A DNA stretch of 64,000 nucleotides, from assembly GCA_008828725.1 (NCBI GenBank), contig MEHQ01000140.1:993300-1057299 (forward strand), in the 5' to 3' direction. Positions within the stretch are counted from its first letter, which is position 1; each line of letters begins with the position of its first letter. Source of the stretch: Saccharina japonica (lineage: Eukaryota > Sar > Phaeophyceae > Laminariales > Laminariaceae). Below, one piece after another: positions 12,471 to 24,200 of the stretch. The translations under genes and the position numbers were made by a program. The notes under the pieces are model-generated. The model made no database searches. It had not been told where the DNA came from and worked only from the letters and a program-made list of their open reading frames with translations.

Positions 12471-13156
12471 GTAGATCAGACGTGCAGATATACATCAGAG
12501 TAGTAGACTTTACCAGTTTAAAGTTCAATTTGCCCAAAGCCACCCGCCACGCCTTGAACGGTTTTTCCGATTTTGCAGTGGGCTACTTTACACGTACTCT
12601 ACGTACCAGGTATCAAATGTCGCACAAATCAGAGGCAGAGGAATGGGGTTTGTCCGCTGTGGTATCCGCCCAGTCTGTAGTTACCCGTCAAATAACCGGA
12701 GATTTCGCTGCGCTGACGCTGGTGAAGTTGAGCATCAGCCGCCATGATATTTTAGCTGCAGGTGTGCGTCGCGTCTAAAACACATAAAGATATGGCTACA
12801 GCAGCAGTAACATCGCAGCCGTCAGGTCACATACTACAGCAATACGTGAAACCTATTATACCACAGGTACAGCAGACAGCAGTACGTGCTCGTATCATAT
12901 CAGTACGTCTAACCCTAACCGTCACATACCAGGTACGAGTACGAGTATATACAAACAGTACAACAAATAGACTTGTTTTTACAATAAACAGCAGCAGTAC
13001 CAGCAGTACTGCTGTACGTAGTCCACGAAGACTATTAATATACTCAACTTGTACTATTGTAGACGAATGACGGTTCTTCCCTATGCTGGGGCTAAAGCCC
13101 CGTTGCAGCAGCAGTAGTGGGTATGCTAGGTGTGGACCGACACTATTAAAATAGTG

Positions 13157-13520
13157 GGTTCTTGGGCGGGCTCCCGTGGGAAGTCCCATCGGATACCGCG
13201 AGAGGCCGTGGAATCCCACATGGGAGTCCATGCCTCGGAATCCCACGTACAGGAGTTCATGCCTCGGAATCCCGCGGACTCCCACGTGGGATTCCGCAGA
13301 ATCCCGCAGTATCCGATGGGAATTCACACACAAATTTCCCGCCGGAACCCTCCGTGGAATCTACCGTGGGAACTACCGTAGAGTCCCGTGGGATTTGTGG
13401 TGGGAAAATCCCACGGGAATTTTTGCCTGAAGTCCCATGGAGAGAAATCCCACGGGATACCAGGTGGGAACCCATGGAATCCCGTGGGATCTCGCGGGAA
13501 CACGCAGGATCTCAAGGGCA
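13157..13520. repeat. Field of short palindromic TCCCRYGGGA motifs
   Basis: About 360 bases built from variants of AATCCCACGGGAATT, such as TCCCACGTGGGA, TCCCGTGGGAT, TCCCATGG and CCGTGGGAA. They alternate in orientation with no fixed spacing. Because the unit is self-complementary, a transcript could form many alternative hairpins. Several frames stay open here only because of the repeated composition; they are not called as genes. Confidence 0.85.
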
Positions 13521-13697
13521 TCCCACAGGATGTTGTTCACCTGGTAGTATTTTTGTATTTGTTGTTCGGCGTGCCCGAACTTCACCTACTGCTGTAACAC
13601 GGAGGAGAGGGGAATGGTATGATTGAAACAAGAGCTGCACATCGTCAGATGGCAAATGAAATAACAATTATTTCATCATGTTGTCTATGATATGTAT

Positions 13698-13900
13698 AAT
13701 GGATAGATTCATTGACTGCTTAATCTTCCGTCATTCCGTCACAGTTTCCGACGAGTTCTCCCCGGACACTGAACCTCGTATAGATTGTCATGTTCGCGCA
13801 ACATGGCCTGCGGTCGACACAGAGCCCGAACTTTCGGCAACCAACCGTCAATAAGTTCATGACGCACAATGGCAATGACTGCAAACCCAAAAGAAGAGCT
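13698..13900. mobile_element. Partial MITE copy, direct repeat of 13943-14150
   Basis: Shares TCATTGACTGCTTAATCTTCC, GTTTCCGACGAGTTCTCC and GTCGACACAGAGCCCGAAC, in order, with the complete element about 245 bp downstream. The right inverted repeat is missing, so this copy is truncated or was interrupted by the second insertion. Confidence 0.75.
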
Positions 13901-13942
13901 TCTTATCGTGAGGGTCGACGCCAATGCGCTACTGTCTATATA

Positions 13943-14150
13943 CAATAGATAGATCCATTGACTGCTTAATCTTCCGTCATAGTTTCCGACGAGTTCTCCC
14001 CGGACACCGGACCTCGTATAGATCGTCATGTTCGCGCAATATGGCCTGACGTCGACACAGAGCCCGAACGTTTTGCAATCGTCAACAAGTTCATGAGAAC
14101 TCGTCGGAAACTATGACGGAAGGTTAAGCAGTCAGTGGATACATCTATTA
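13943..14150. mobile_element. MITE with about 55-bp terminal inverted repeats
   Basis: The left end (AATAGATAGATCCATTGAC...CGACGAGTTCTC) and the right end (GAGAACTCGTCGG...ATACATCTATT) are inverted copies over about 55 bp with only a few mismatches. Total length is about 208 bp and there is no coding capacity. A partial direct copy lies just upstream. Confidence 0.8.
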
Positions 14151-14290
14151 GATACCAGGTATAGACAGCGTGATGCCCGAATAATAACTTCAAAATAGAG
14201 TTGTCGTTAATATCAACTTGTTATACATCACACTCGAAAATCACCTTGTGTAAGCTCCCTCGTGCAACCGTCGAAGATCCCCGTCATGTG
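14150..14290 (+). repeat. Dispersed repeat, copy 1 (pairs with 34858-34995)
   Basis: About 135 bases beginning ATAGACAGCGTGATGCCC and ending CTCCCTCGTGCAACCGTCG. A direct copy, about 85% similar by eye, lies at 34858-34995 inside an intron of the long minus-strand gene. Confidence 0.8.
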
Positions 14291-15395
14291 CGATGTACTC
14301 TTGAAAATACGCATGTGTTCCTGCGTCAATCACCTCCTGCGCTTTGGCACATCCGGTCCTCGTCGTCTTCCACCGCTTCCACTGGATTCCATCGAAACCA
14401 GCGTCTTTCTAGCTACCGAGGTGTCCACGGAACACTCGCCGTCGTCGTTTGTAGACTATACCGCGCTGTGAACAATTAAATAAAATTATTATAAATACGT
14501 CAGCTGTGAGTTCAACCGATTGAATAGTAGATACTCAACTTTGCGAGCTGCGTAGAATTTTTGTTTGCAGAAAATAAGGCAGGATGTGTCTCCCTCCATA
14601 TATTCTTCTCAATTCTGCAACACCCAATCTGCACACCGCCGTTCCCACCTTCTTGTACCGCAGCACACAGCTGTACACACACACGCAAGCACGTGCCACA
14701 GGGAGATATCTTAACCTATCAAGGCGCGTGTGTCCTGCCGCGCTTTTGGCGGAGGAATCTCAATCGATAATGAAGCTTTACTTCCGCCTCACTTTTACAG
14801 TTACGTATCAAACCCGCCGCAATTTATGTTGTGCCATGCCTATGCCCGACGTCATACCCCTCCCAACCACACCATTCATGAGATGCGGTGCCCTAGGGCT
14901 ATAGAATGGTTGAGAGATAAAAGTACAAGTGGACCATAATTGACCTGTCGCCTAACCTACACGTCCATCTTCAACCAAGCAAGTATTCCGTCGACGACAA
15001 GAGGATCTAAAGCCAAGGTGAACGTGACGTAGGAAGCATATGTACTGCAATACTGTCGTGGTTCTGACTCTCGTTCATATCATACCATGCAATTCCCAAC
15101 TTTCAAACGTATACAGGTACTGCCACTTGGTCGAACCAGCTTTAGTCTTTATCTGCACCCTCGCATAATGCTATCCTACGAGCACGATCGTCTGACCACT
15201 GATCAGAGAACCCCAATCCGACACATCCTCCTCCTCTCGATGGCGGTGATAATTACGACCGTTCTTCGTTCGGATACCTCGCGTACATACTTTCTATTTT
15301 GCGTTATCACTGCTGCCGTCTCCATCATCCGCGTCGCCTGCCTAGCTTCCGGGGAAGACTGTAGTGCTCAACTGAATGAAATATATTATCGTTGC

Positions 15396-15790
15396 TGATC
15401 TCCGAGAGGGTCTCCGATAGGATGCTTCCTCGCGATGAGGTGTATATCTCGGTGCGCTGTTCCCTTGTCGTACCTGATCGAGCTCGCCTCTTCTAACTCT
15501 GCCGGGGGTGGTCTCGGCCGTGCTCACGCCGTGTCCTGGCGGAGCGTGCAGTTTTCGCATGTTTGCGAGCATTTGCTTTGTTTTGTGTTCATGGGGCAAA
15601 AACCTCAAGAAATCAGCCTTACAGTTTCGTTGCTGACCACTGAGAGCATATCTCCTCGCGATAAGGTCCATCTCTCGGTGCGCTGTTTCCTCGTCGTGCC
15701 TGATCGTGCTTGTCTCTCCCGACTCTGACGGGGGTGGCCTTGGCCGTGCTGACGCCTGTGTCCCGGCGGATCGTGCTGTTCAATTTGAGT
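15396..15790 (+). repeat. Two direct copies of an approximately 150-bp unit
   Basis: 15396-15560 and 15632-15790 share CTCGCGAT, ATCTCGGTGCGCTGTT, GTCGT(A/G)CCTGATCG, GGGGGTGG and GGCCGTGCT in order. Function unknown. Confidence 0.75.
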
Positions 15791-16457
15791 CTCGATTGGT
15801 ATCTTGGAACTTAGCCAGTGCCTGCTACGTGTAAACAAAATGTTACGCTGTCTTTTGCACCTATGCACACGTCGGATGGCAACAACTGTTGTTGGTTCAT
15901 TGAATCTGATTCCACGGTTTTCTTTCTCTTCACTCAAACAGGTTGGGTTTTGTTAGGCACTCTTTGGCAGTATTATCGCATTTACGGCCTCGATTTACCA
16001 ACATACTCGGCCAATACGGGCATGCGTGGAGCTGACATGAAACCCGCGATCAGTTTGGAGGGCTCAGGTCCGGGTGGGATCAGGATGACAAGCCGAAAAT
16101 ACTCCACACCTATCTACCCCTACTTTGTATTCCAAGTACCCTACATTACTTGATACCTGGTAGATTGTACGAAAACGCCAAAAAAAATGTTATGGTTTTG
16201 CTCTGGAAGGCCTGTGAAGGTCCAGGATTAGGAATACGGAAAATAATGGCGTATTGAGAACGCCTGTTCGTGTAATAAAGTTAAAATGGTTAAGGCTTTG
16301 CAACGGACCCCTCATCGGGTAAAATCCGTAACGCTGCTCTTCTGACCAAACACCCAGCACACGTTGTTCCGCTTGCTTTCCTGTTTAACCCGTGGGACGT
16401 TTCACCCTCAACGGCGACCTGTACAAGCGGTGGCCACAGGTGTCGTCGCTTCTTCCT

Positions 16458-16700
16458 CCCGATACTTTGCATTCGTTTTTATCGCGCACTCGAAGCATAC
16501 GAAGCATATAGGGCTGAGCATTCCCACTGCTCGTCGGTTTCCAGTGAACTTTGCCAACTCGACCTCTCGCCTTTTTCATTAATACGAAAGGTGCCAATTG
16601 TGTGTAATATTAACACCAGCCGAGATTCGAAACCCAGTGCAACCGCCAATTATATTACAAACTCCCCACACGTGAGTGATAGGACGGGACCTGCTTAATA
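16458..16700 (-). mobile_element. tRNA-derived SINE, copy 3 (diverged)
   Basis: On the plus strand, TTTTTATCGCGCACTCG and CTCGTCGG match the SINE body. It is followed by a CCGAGATTCGAAACC stretch, whose complement is a B-box-like GGTTTCGAATCTCGG, and then a weak A-box-like region. The order mirrors the copy at 9196 in reverse orientation. Divergence is high. Confidence 0.45.
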
Positions 16701-19200
16701 GGCGAAGCCAGAAGGGGGCGCGTGTTTCGCCCAAGCAACCTCTCATAACGATTGGCGCCGTCCACATGCTGTTGTCCGTTTGCTCTGGGTTTTGATGTCG
16801 GGGGTTTTCGTATGATCTCCCATTTTCGGTGTGCCGATAGTTCCCGCGACCGCTTCGAGTTTTGTAGCCAAATTTGACCGCCTTGTATACTACCTCATCG
16901 TTTTCGCCTTATGCCTTCGTACTAAGACGGGCCGGGTTAATCACGTTCAACTCAGGGTAATGATGCCCCCTGGCAGCCACAGCCCTTAGTCACATACTCC
17001 CCTGCTTATTTCTGCTTCCCCCCCCCTCCCTCCCATATAAATATATGATATATTTATAGGTTGGGTTGGCGTCGGTTGGCAACGACGCTGTAAAACACGC
17101 CACTCGCTGCGTGAGCTAGACAACCAGGGTGCCGTTTTTTTTATGGCTGCTAACTCAAAATGTTGGTCGCCTACCTGCCGTAAAGTCAGTATGACATAGA
17201 CGCTCGCAAATATCCCATATCAATCGGGAACGGAGGGTTGGCGTTTTCACCACCAGGCAGAACAATTTGCTTGCCCCAAGCGCGACGCCGTGAAGGTAAT
17301 TGGGCGAGTCGCAATGGGTGTGAACGCTGCAAAATACTACAGCTCCAAAACGCCTTACTGAAGGACGGACTTTCGGCATAATGGGATCCCCGCCCCCCGC
17401 TCACCACCGGGGGTGGTTAAGGTAGTCTTGTCGCTCATACTACAAGCAAGGCGCAGCCGTATTCGGGAATTTTGTTTTTTGTTCCTGTTTTTGTATTTGC
17501 GACCTTAATCGGTGGTTCATTTTTGCCTAGCCCGCCTCCCCCCTGCCTGGGGATGTGGCGGTACCTTCGGTGTTTGATGTTTTTCGAGCCCCCGTATGAG
17601 TTGGCTTATTTTCATTTTTTTCCCTGTGCGACGTGACTTCATGACGCTTCGTAGCCTCTCAGGTTAGAGGTGGTTGGGTGGGATTATGAGAAGCCGCAAG
17701 TTCGGTTCATGTTCACTTCGTGGAACCGGCGTTTCCCCGAATCTTCTGCATTGCTGTGAATTGACTATAGCTCACTTAATAGGCCTGTAGACTACAGTAT
17801 ACTCATCCTCTATACGTAACTTCGAGCACCAGTTTCTTGAGGGCAATGTTGTGTAGGGTAGCTGGTAGCGTAGCTGGTCAGCTTACCCCTCCTCCGGGGC
17901 AGATCCTTCGCGGATAGCGTCGTCAGCAGGACCCAAGCGCGATCCTCAGATCAATTACGTTTTCTTAGTAAAAGGAACCATCGTGCCTTAATTTAAGTAC
18001 ATAAGACCTTCACGTATATTTCCCATGTCCGGAATTGGACCGATATTTGGGTTGCGGTTGGAAGTTGAGAACCCTTCCGCTATGACGCCATAATCCCTGC
18101 GGATTCATTGGCGTTTTACCCCGTGACCACAGACGAACTTTCCTCGCATTTTCTTCCCCTCTTCTACTGATGCTGTGTTGCAGAGTCGTGCTGGTGTAGG
18201 CCTATCATTGCCGGCCAGCGTATTATCCTCGAGACTTTTAAGCCCACAGCGCATATTCTATAACAATCATACACACGACGTTTTGCCTTAGTTCTTGTAG
18301 AGCATGTGCTGCAGTATGCGAGGGTAAGGAAATCGTTGCGTGTAGCTGGGTGGTTAGGTTGGCGAGGTCGCACGAAAATATATATTTTGTGTAGACACCC
18401 GAGGGCGTGGATCTTCCCAGTCTAAGGAAAGCTCGCAGCCCCTCCTGACTTTGAAGCTGGAGCAAACCTGATACTAAAAACATCCATCTACAGATTTTGC
18501 CGAATCTTACGCAGAAATCGATTAGTTACACCGGTACTGAAAAACAGCATAAAACGTAAGCTCAAACATATTCCTGAACGCCACCTGACATTATTCGTAT
18601 GTATATAAATATCACGTACCTGGTACGGGTTATGGCAATCACACTTGTGTCGATAAAACGGTGGCGGTTTGTTTGGTGGGCGTACACTCCTCGCCTGACA
18701 ACGGCAACCCCACGGTATGTACGGCTAGGTATCCATGTGTGCAAACATACAGCAACTGGTTGGGGGGAAACACCCTGTGCGTGGCACGATGTCGTCTATA
18801 GTCTGAGCGACCCTAATCGACTCCAGGGCGGGTCGTTGCTACTCTAATACTGAAAATACCAAGTACAAGGGGGGCTTCGCCGCGGCGGGCTGACGCCCGC
18901 CTGCGGCTACGCGCAATGCCCATAACGGCGAGGAGTAGCCTACTGGGGTAGATTGGGAGCTAAGCTTAGGGCGAGCAAAGCGACTCTGTACTGCCAAGGG
19001 GTGCACAGCAGTAGTACATGACACCTAATAATGAAAAACACTCACAAACGGAGGCTAGGTTTCTTATTTACATGAGAGGAGAGGATGCGTTTTATACTAG
19101 CTTCAATATAACGGCTTCCGAATTTCTTATTTCTTGTAAATATCACCCTATGGTACTGAGGTGTTATGATACGTACGTACGTACGTACGTACGGGTATAT

Positions 19201-20347
19201 GCATGTACAGTAGTAGCTGCGTGTAAAAAAAAAGAGCGTGCATGTTTTGTATGTGCGCTCTCCATCACCATATTCTTGGTAAACGTTGCTGCAGCGCCCA
19301 CCGCCCTCATGTCCACGCCCGCGAGCGCACGCGAGGCCCTGCCCGGTACTATATCCAGGCACACACCGACCACTATCGTACTGCTGAATACCACGCACGC
19401 ATGAATACTGTACAGATATCATCGCATATTAAAAATTACCTGGTATATGATACCCTGTTACTGCTTGCAGCGGTACTGGTACTCGTACATATAGTACGTA
19501 GTACGTGTATATCAGCAGTAAAAGGAGCCGGTACGATAAAAATCCGGGTTGGTCGTCTACTTAAAAAAACGGAATCTTGCATAGTGCGGTTTGCGTGTAG
19601 AACAAAAAATCATGTACTGGTTGGTATGGCATGTGCACGTGACTAAAAGGGCATGGAATCCTGGAAAAATCGCAGCCCCGTGAGACATGAGTTGGGCACG
19701 GCCGAGACCGCCCTTGGCAGAGTAGGCAGAGCAGGGGTCGGCGAGCACGATGAGGGAATCTTTGATTATGCATGTACAGCAGTAGCTGCGTGTAAAAAAA
19801 AAAGAGCGTGTGTGTTTTGTATGTGCGCTCTCCATATTCTTGATAAACGTTGCTGCAGCGCCCACCGCCCGCATGTCCACGCCCGCGAGCGCACGCGAGG
19901 CCCTGGCCGGTACTATATCCAGGCACACACCGACCACTGCCATACTGCTAAATACCACGCACGTATGAATACTGTACAGATATCATCGCATATTAAAAAT
20001 TACCTGGTACAGCAGCTGCAATTTTGTACATGTATTTATATGATACCCTGTTACTGCTTGCAGCGGTACTGGTACTCGTACATATAGTACGTACGTGTAT
20101 ATCCGCAGTAAAAGGAGCCGGTACGATAAAATTCCGGGTTGGTCGTCTACTCGTACATAAAAAAACGGAATCTTGAATAATGCGGTTTGCGTGTAGAACA
20201 AAAAAGCATGTACTGGTTGGTATGGTATGTGCACGTGACAAAAAGGGCATGGAATCCTGGAAAAATCGCAGCCCCGTGAGACATGAGTTGGGCACGGCCG
20301 AGACCGCCCTTGGCAGAGTAGGCAGAGCAGGGGTCGGCGAGCACGAT
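19201..20347 (+). repeat. Tandem duplication with a period of about 569 bp
   Basis: 19201-19751 and 19770-20347 are close direct copies (about 95% by eye) starting GCATGTACAG(T/C)AGTAGCTGCG and ending GGTCGGCGAGCACGATG. Copy 2 carries an extra CAGCAGCTGCAATTTTGTACA segment that recurs at 20440-20475. No convincing gene is inside. Confidence 0.9.
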
Positions 20348-20830
20348 GGGGGAGTTGCATGTCGCCGGGTGGACGTCATCGCCAGTTATCGCGAAAAGGG
20401 CAAAAATCTACGTCTAAGAAAAGCTGTCGAGCTCTCTCCGAGCAGCAGCTGCAATTTTGTACATGTATTTATAACTGCGAGTTGATGTGTGAATACCAGG
20501 TCCTGTTCCCTAGATAGTGTATGGTACGCTGCACTCCACTCTTGTGGTGTCACCTCGGGAGGGTCAAACTAATGATATGCCTGGTGGTGTTTTACTTTTT
20601 GCCCGGAGAGTGTGGATACTCCACAACCAACCTCGGTGCGTCTCTGCATCAAGATCTAAAACAAGAGATAAACCTGCACAAAGAGACTACGATACCACAA
20701 ATGGCATCGACGACGGGTGTATAAAAGCAACCGGGTTTGAATAAGTACAGCAGCCACGTTAAGCCGCAGCTTGGACGCTCAACTGGATCAGCTTGTTAGT
20801 ACCTGCATGGACACCGGACACTATCCCTCT

Positions 20831-21086
20831 CTATCCCACCTTTCCCGCACGCAAAAAAAATAAGTCAGTAGGATCCGGTCACGCTTGAGTCTGATCTTAT
20901 CGTATACCAGTTTTTATACCTGATGGATGAAAGAGCCGAAAACATCGCAAGCGGATACCCTATCCCACCTTTCCCGCACGCAAAAAAAAAAAGTCAGTAG
21001 GATCCGGTCACGCTTGAGTCTGGTCTTATCGTATACCAGTTTTTATACCTGATGGATGAAAGAGCCGAAAACATCGCAAGCGGATA
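20831..21086 (+). repeat. Tandem duplication, 129 bp x 2
   Basis: Copies at 20831-20957 and 20960-21086 start CTATCCCACCTTTCCCGC and end ATCGCAAGCGGATA. They differ at a few bases and in A-run length. They lie directly upstream of the first recognised exon of the RRM gene, so they may be in its first intron or leader. Confidence 0.92.
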
Positions 21087-21212
21087 CATGCTTATTTTCA
21101 CATCATGTTCGGCGTCAAAGATGAACGATATCAATCTCAGTGTAACAACTAACTGCCACTGTTTTTATTTTGTCGCTCATCAATTTCCGTACGTACCCTC
21201 GACATTTCGCAG

Positions 21213-24200
21213 GAGGACTGGACGAACGTTATGATAGAGGGATTCTTCCTGAAGAACGGTAAGCCTCCGGCGCGTAAAGTAAACGTTTACCATAAGCTTC
21301 CCATAACGCGACTTGAAACAAAACATCGCCACGCACGTTTCTGATATACCAATACTTCATATTAATAAACACACGAGAAGGTGCCTTTTGTACAGCACGT
21401 GACAATCATTCACGGCGCAGCCCGACCGAGCTAAACTATTGCAGCTTGATGTGAAAAGAGCGCCTCCTGAGCCCCTATGAACGGCGGCATTCTGACCTTG
21501 AGCCTATTTCCTCCATGCATGTCTTGGTAGGAGCTCACGTTACGGTTACGCGGAAGGGCCGGGACAACTACTGCTTCGTGGCGTTTGCGTCTTCAGCAGA
21601 TGCCCAAGACTTCATGGCGAGATATAACGACCAGCCAATTCGTGAGTCCTTAGTTGGGACTGTGATGTGACTTTGCTGTGGGGAAGGCCGAGTTTAGCAG
21701 CCGGGGAGTCTAAGAGCAGGTGCGATAGAACAGCCCCCGTGTGAAGGCCCCTGTTACGCCAGCACTGACCCCATTACTTGCTAAAAACGTAAAACAGAGG
21801 CTGGCGTGGGATTGGGTTTTCTTATGTTGAGTTGTCATGGGAAAGATCTTCTCGATATATTATTCAGAGTCGCTTAATGCGATCTCCTTTACACCATATC
21901 GCACACCTATTTTCGTGTGACACTCTCCACTGTACGTGCCCTTACCCCCGTGCTATTTGCATCGCACGACACATCCTATTGTCACCAATCAGCCGGAAAA
22001 ATGGCGGGCGGCATCAGGTTTAATATCCGCCCTAGAACTCGCCCCCGGTGGTTCCGAGACGCTGACAAGGCCAGTGCCGGCGGCGGCGGAAGCAAGGGTG
22101 GTGACGTTCGCGACCCTCGCCTCGACAGAGACAGGCGCGGGGGCATGCAAAGAAATGGCGGAGAGATAGGGGCGGGGAAGGGTTTTCGCGAAGTACGGGG
22201 GGCAGCTAGTTCCGGTCCTGGATACAACGAGAGGGGAGGTCGCGGCCGAGGCCGCGGCCGCGGCCGCGCTGAATCCACTCGGACGCCCTCCTTTCGGGTA
22301 ACTGTCCCTGACGATATTGGCCGGCATTTCGCACTTCGTCGACACTACAAGAATCCCGACACCCGATCCCGGTCGCGATCGAGGTCGTGGTCGCGGGGCC
22401 GATCGGACTCCTCGGCTCACAGCGAAAACAGCGACAACGGCGGCATCAGTCGAGACGACAGCTTTGTCAGGTGCGATACCGTTCTCCCATTCAACAAGTT
22501 GGTACTCAATTTCGTGTGTACCTTTACCACGGTTGCGCCGATATCGTTTCCTCTGAAAGCAGGCCTACGCTGGGCCGAAAGTTACAACGTATTGAAGAGT
22601 CCCCAGTTACCTCTATGTTCTGAAGGTTTGACCACGCACTGCTTTTCTCCTATTGATAGCCAGTGATGGCTGAGCGATGGACTGAGCGCTACAGCATACC
22701 TTGGGCAGCGTATTGTCACGCCAACATGTCATCCGATGCAAACATCAAATAGTATCGTACAGCCTAGTGTACCGACGAACTATTTATAGCGGTGGACAGT
22801 ATCTCACGTGCCAATTACGCCACTACTATTCCCGACGTTCCCCCCTCACAGGACACGACACCGTCAGTCTACCCACGAGGCGCGAGCACACTCGGACGGT
22901 GGCAGCGATCACAGCTCATTCTCACGCAACCGCAAGGTCTACCGCACCACGGTGGGCGGCAGACCAGGTAGTAAAGGAAGAGGTGCGAGCAGGGGGGGCA
23001 AACTACCGGATGCCAAGGAGAGCGACTTTGTCCGTAGATTCAGCGGCGACGAGGACCGCGTCAGACACAGGACTACGACGAGCGACAGCGAGGTTGTTGC
23101 CAGACGCGTCGCTCCCAGAGTTTCAGTACCGGAACAAACAACTCAAGGGGACGCCGAGCAGTCCGGTACCGAATCTGGAGAGTTGTCAGGAAGAGACAGC
23201 AGCGGCGATGAGGCCGAAGGTCAATTTTCGAGCAGCGATGAAAGTGACGACGGAGAAGTGGATTCCGACGACAGTGCCCGCGGTGACAGTCCATCAACCG
23301 CCGATGGAAATGGTGATGAAGCTTGCACCCCGAAGGGCTCAAAAGAACGTGCCGCAGAAGACGCTCAGGGTGATTACACAGGCGAGGCCAGCCCAGCCAC
23401 CACCGGCAAGTCAACTCCCAACATCGACGTTAGCAGGAGGTCCGCTACGAGGTCCCCTAGTTCGACCTCCACAGAGAGCGTTCACCGAACCGAGCGCGGA
23501 AGAACCGAGGAGCTTGAAACATCTACGGCCGATTTACCGGCGCTGAGCACGACTCGAGCAGAGAGTGTCGAGAGCCCGCATAGCACTGACCTGTCGCCCA
23601 AACACGAGACGGAGGCTGGCAGTCCACGACGGCAGAACCATGTGCCCGACCACGCAACTTCTGCTGTCGTGGCCGGTGAAAGACAGGGCGAGCCATTGTC
23701 CGACGGATCACACACCCAGGATGATGCAGCCATTGTCGGGAGGGGCTATCGTGAGGGCAGCGTCCACGAATCGGCGCCAGCTGGCGATGGTAGTGCCCCC
23801 GGAGTTAGGCGCGCCGACAACCCGATGGTTGATGCCTGCGTCGTCTCCTCGGTGGAGGGCGCGGACGAAGATGAAACCGCCAATAACGGTGCCACCGACG
23901 GCCAATCAGCGAACACATCTGGGAGAGGGTTTATGGAAGACCTTTGCAACGTAGATGCCGTTGCCTTTCCGGCAGAGGAGGAGGAGGCGGTCGCGTGCGG
24001 CGAACAAAAGGGCGCCGTGGGTGCATGCTCGGCGCGTGGCGAAGGCAGTGGTGGGGCGTGCGAAGAAGGCGCCCTCTGCAAGGATGACCGCCGCTACACC
24101 AACAAGGGAAAAACAGGGGGGGATGCGGAAGGAAAAGGTTGCGTACGTCTGCGGACCAAAGGCACCAGGCGCAGGCGGTCGCCATCGCCTCCGACACCGT

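Larger units (their letters stand above)
8653..21212. other. Gene-poor block of mobile-element remnants
   Basis: No gene is supportable across this 12.5 kb. Recognisable contents are a tRNA-headed SINE at 9196 with relatives at 10665 and 16458, an A-rich CGAAAAA tract (11115-11180), a palindrome field (13157-13520), a MITE pair (13698-14150), direct repeats (15396-15790), a 569-bp tandem duplication (19201-20347) and a 129-bp tandem duplication (20831-21086). A GC-richer pocket at 11390-11790 is open on both strands (about 130 codons each) but has no motif or splice context. The stretch 16800-18500 shows nothing I can name. Confidence 0.65.

Noticed and set aside
12909-12920. CTAACCCTAACC, telomere-like
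   Set aside because: Only two units, so chance is a sufficient explanation.
13157-13626. Gly/Ser/Pro-rich ORFs and a possible CRISPR-like array
   Set aside because: The frames come from the palindromic repeats; there are no constant-length spacers, no constant repeat and no cas genes.
22701-23546. 281-codon forward frame overlapping the RRM gene
   Set aside because: Out-of-frame shadow of the 22852-25720 exon, whose frame is fixed by matching splice phases on both sides.
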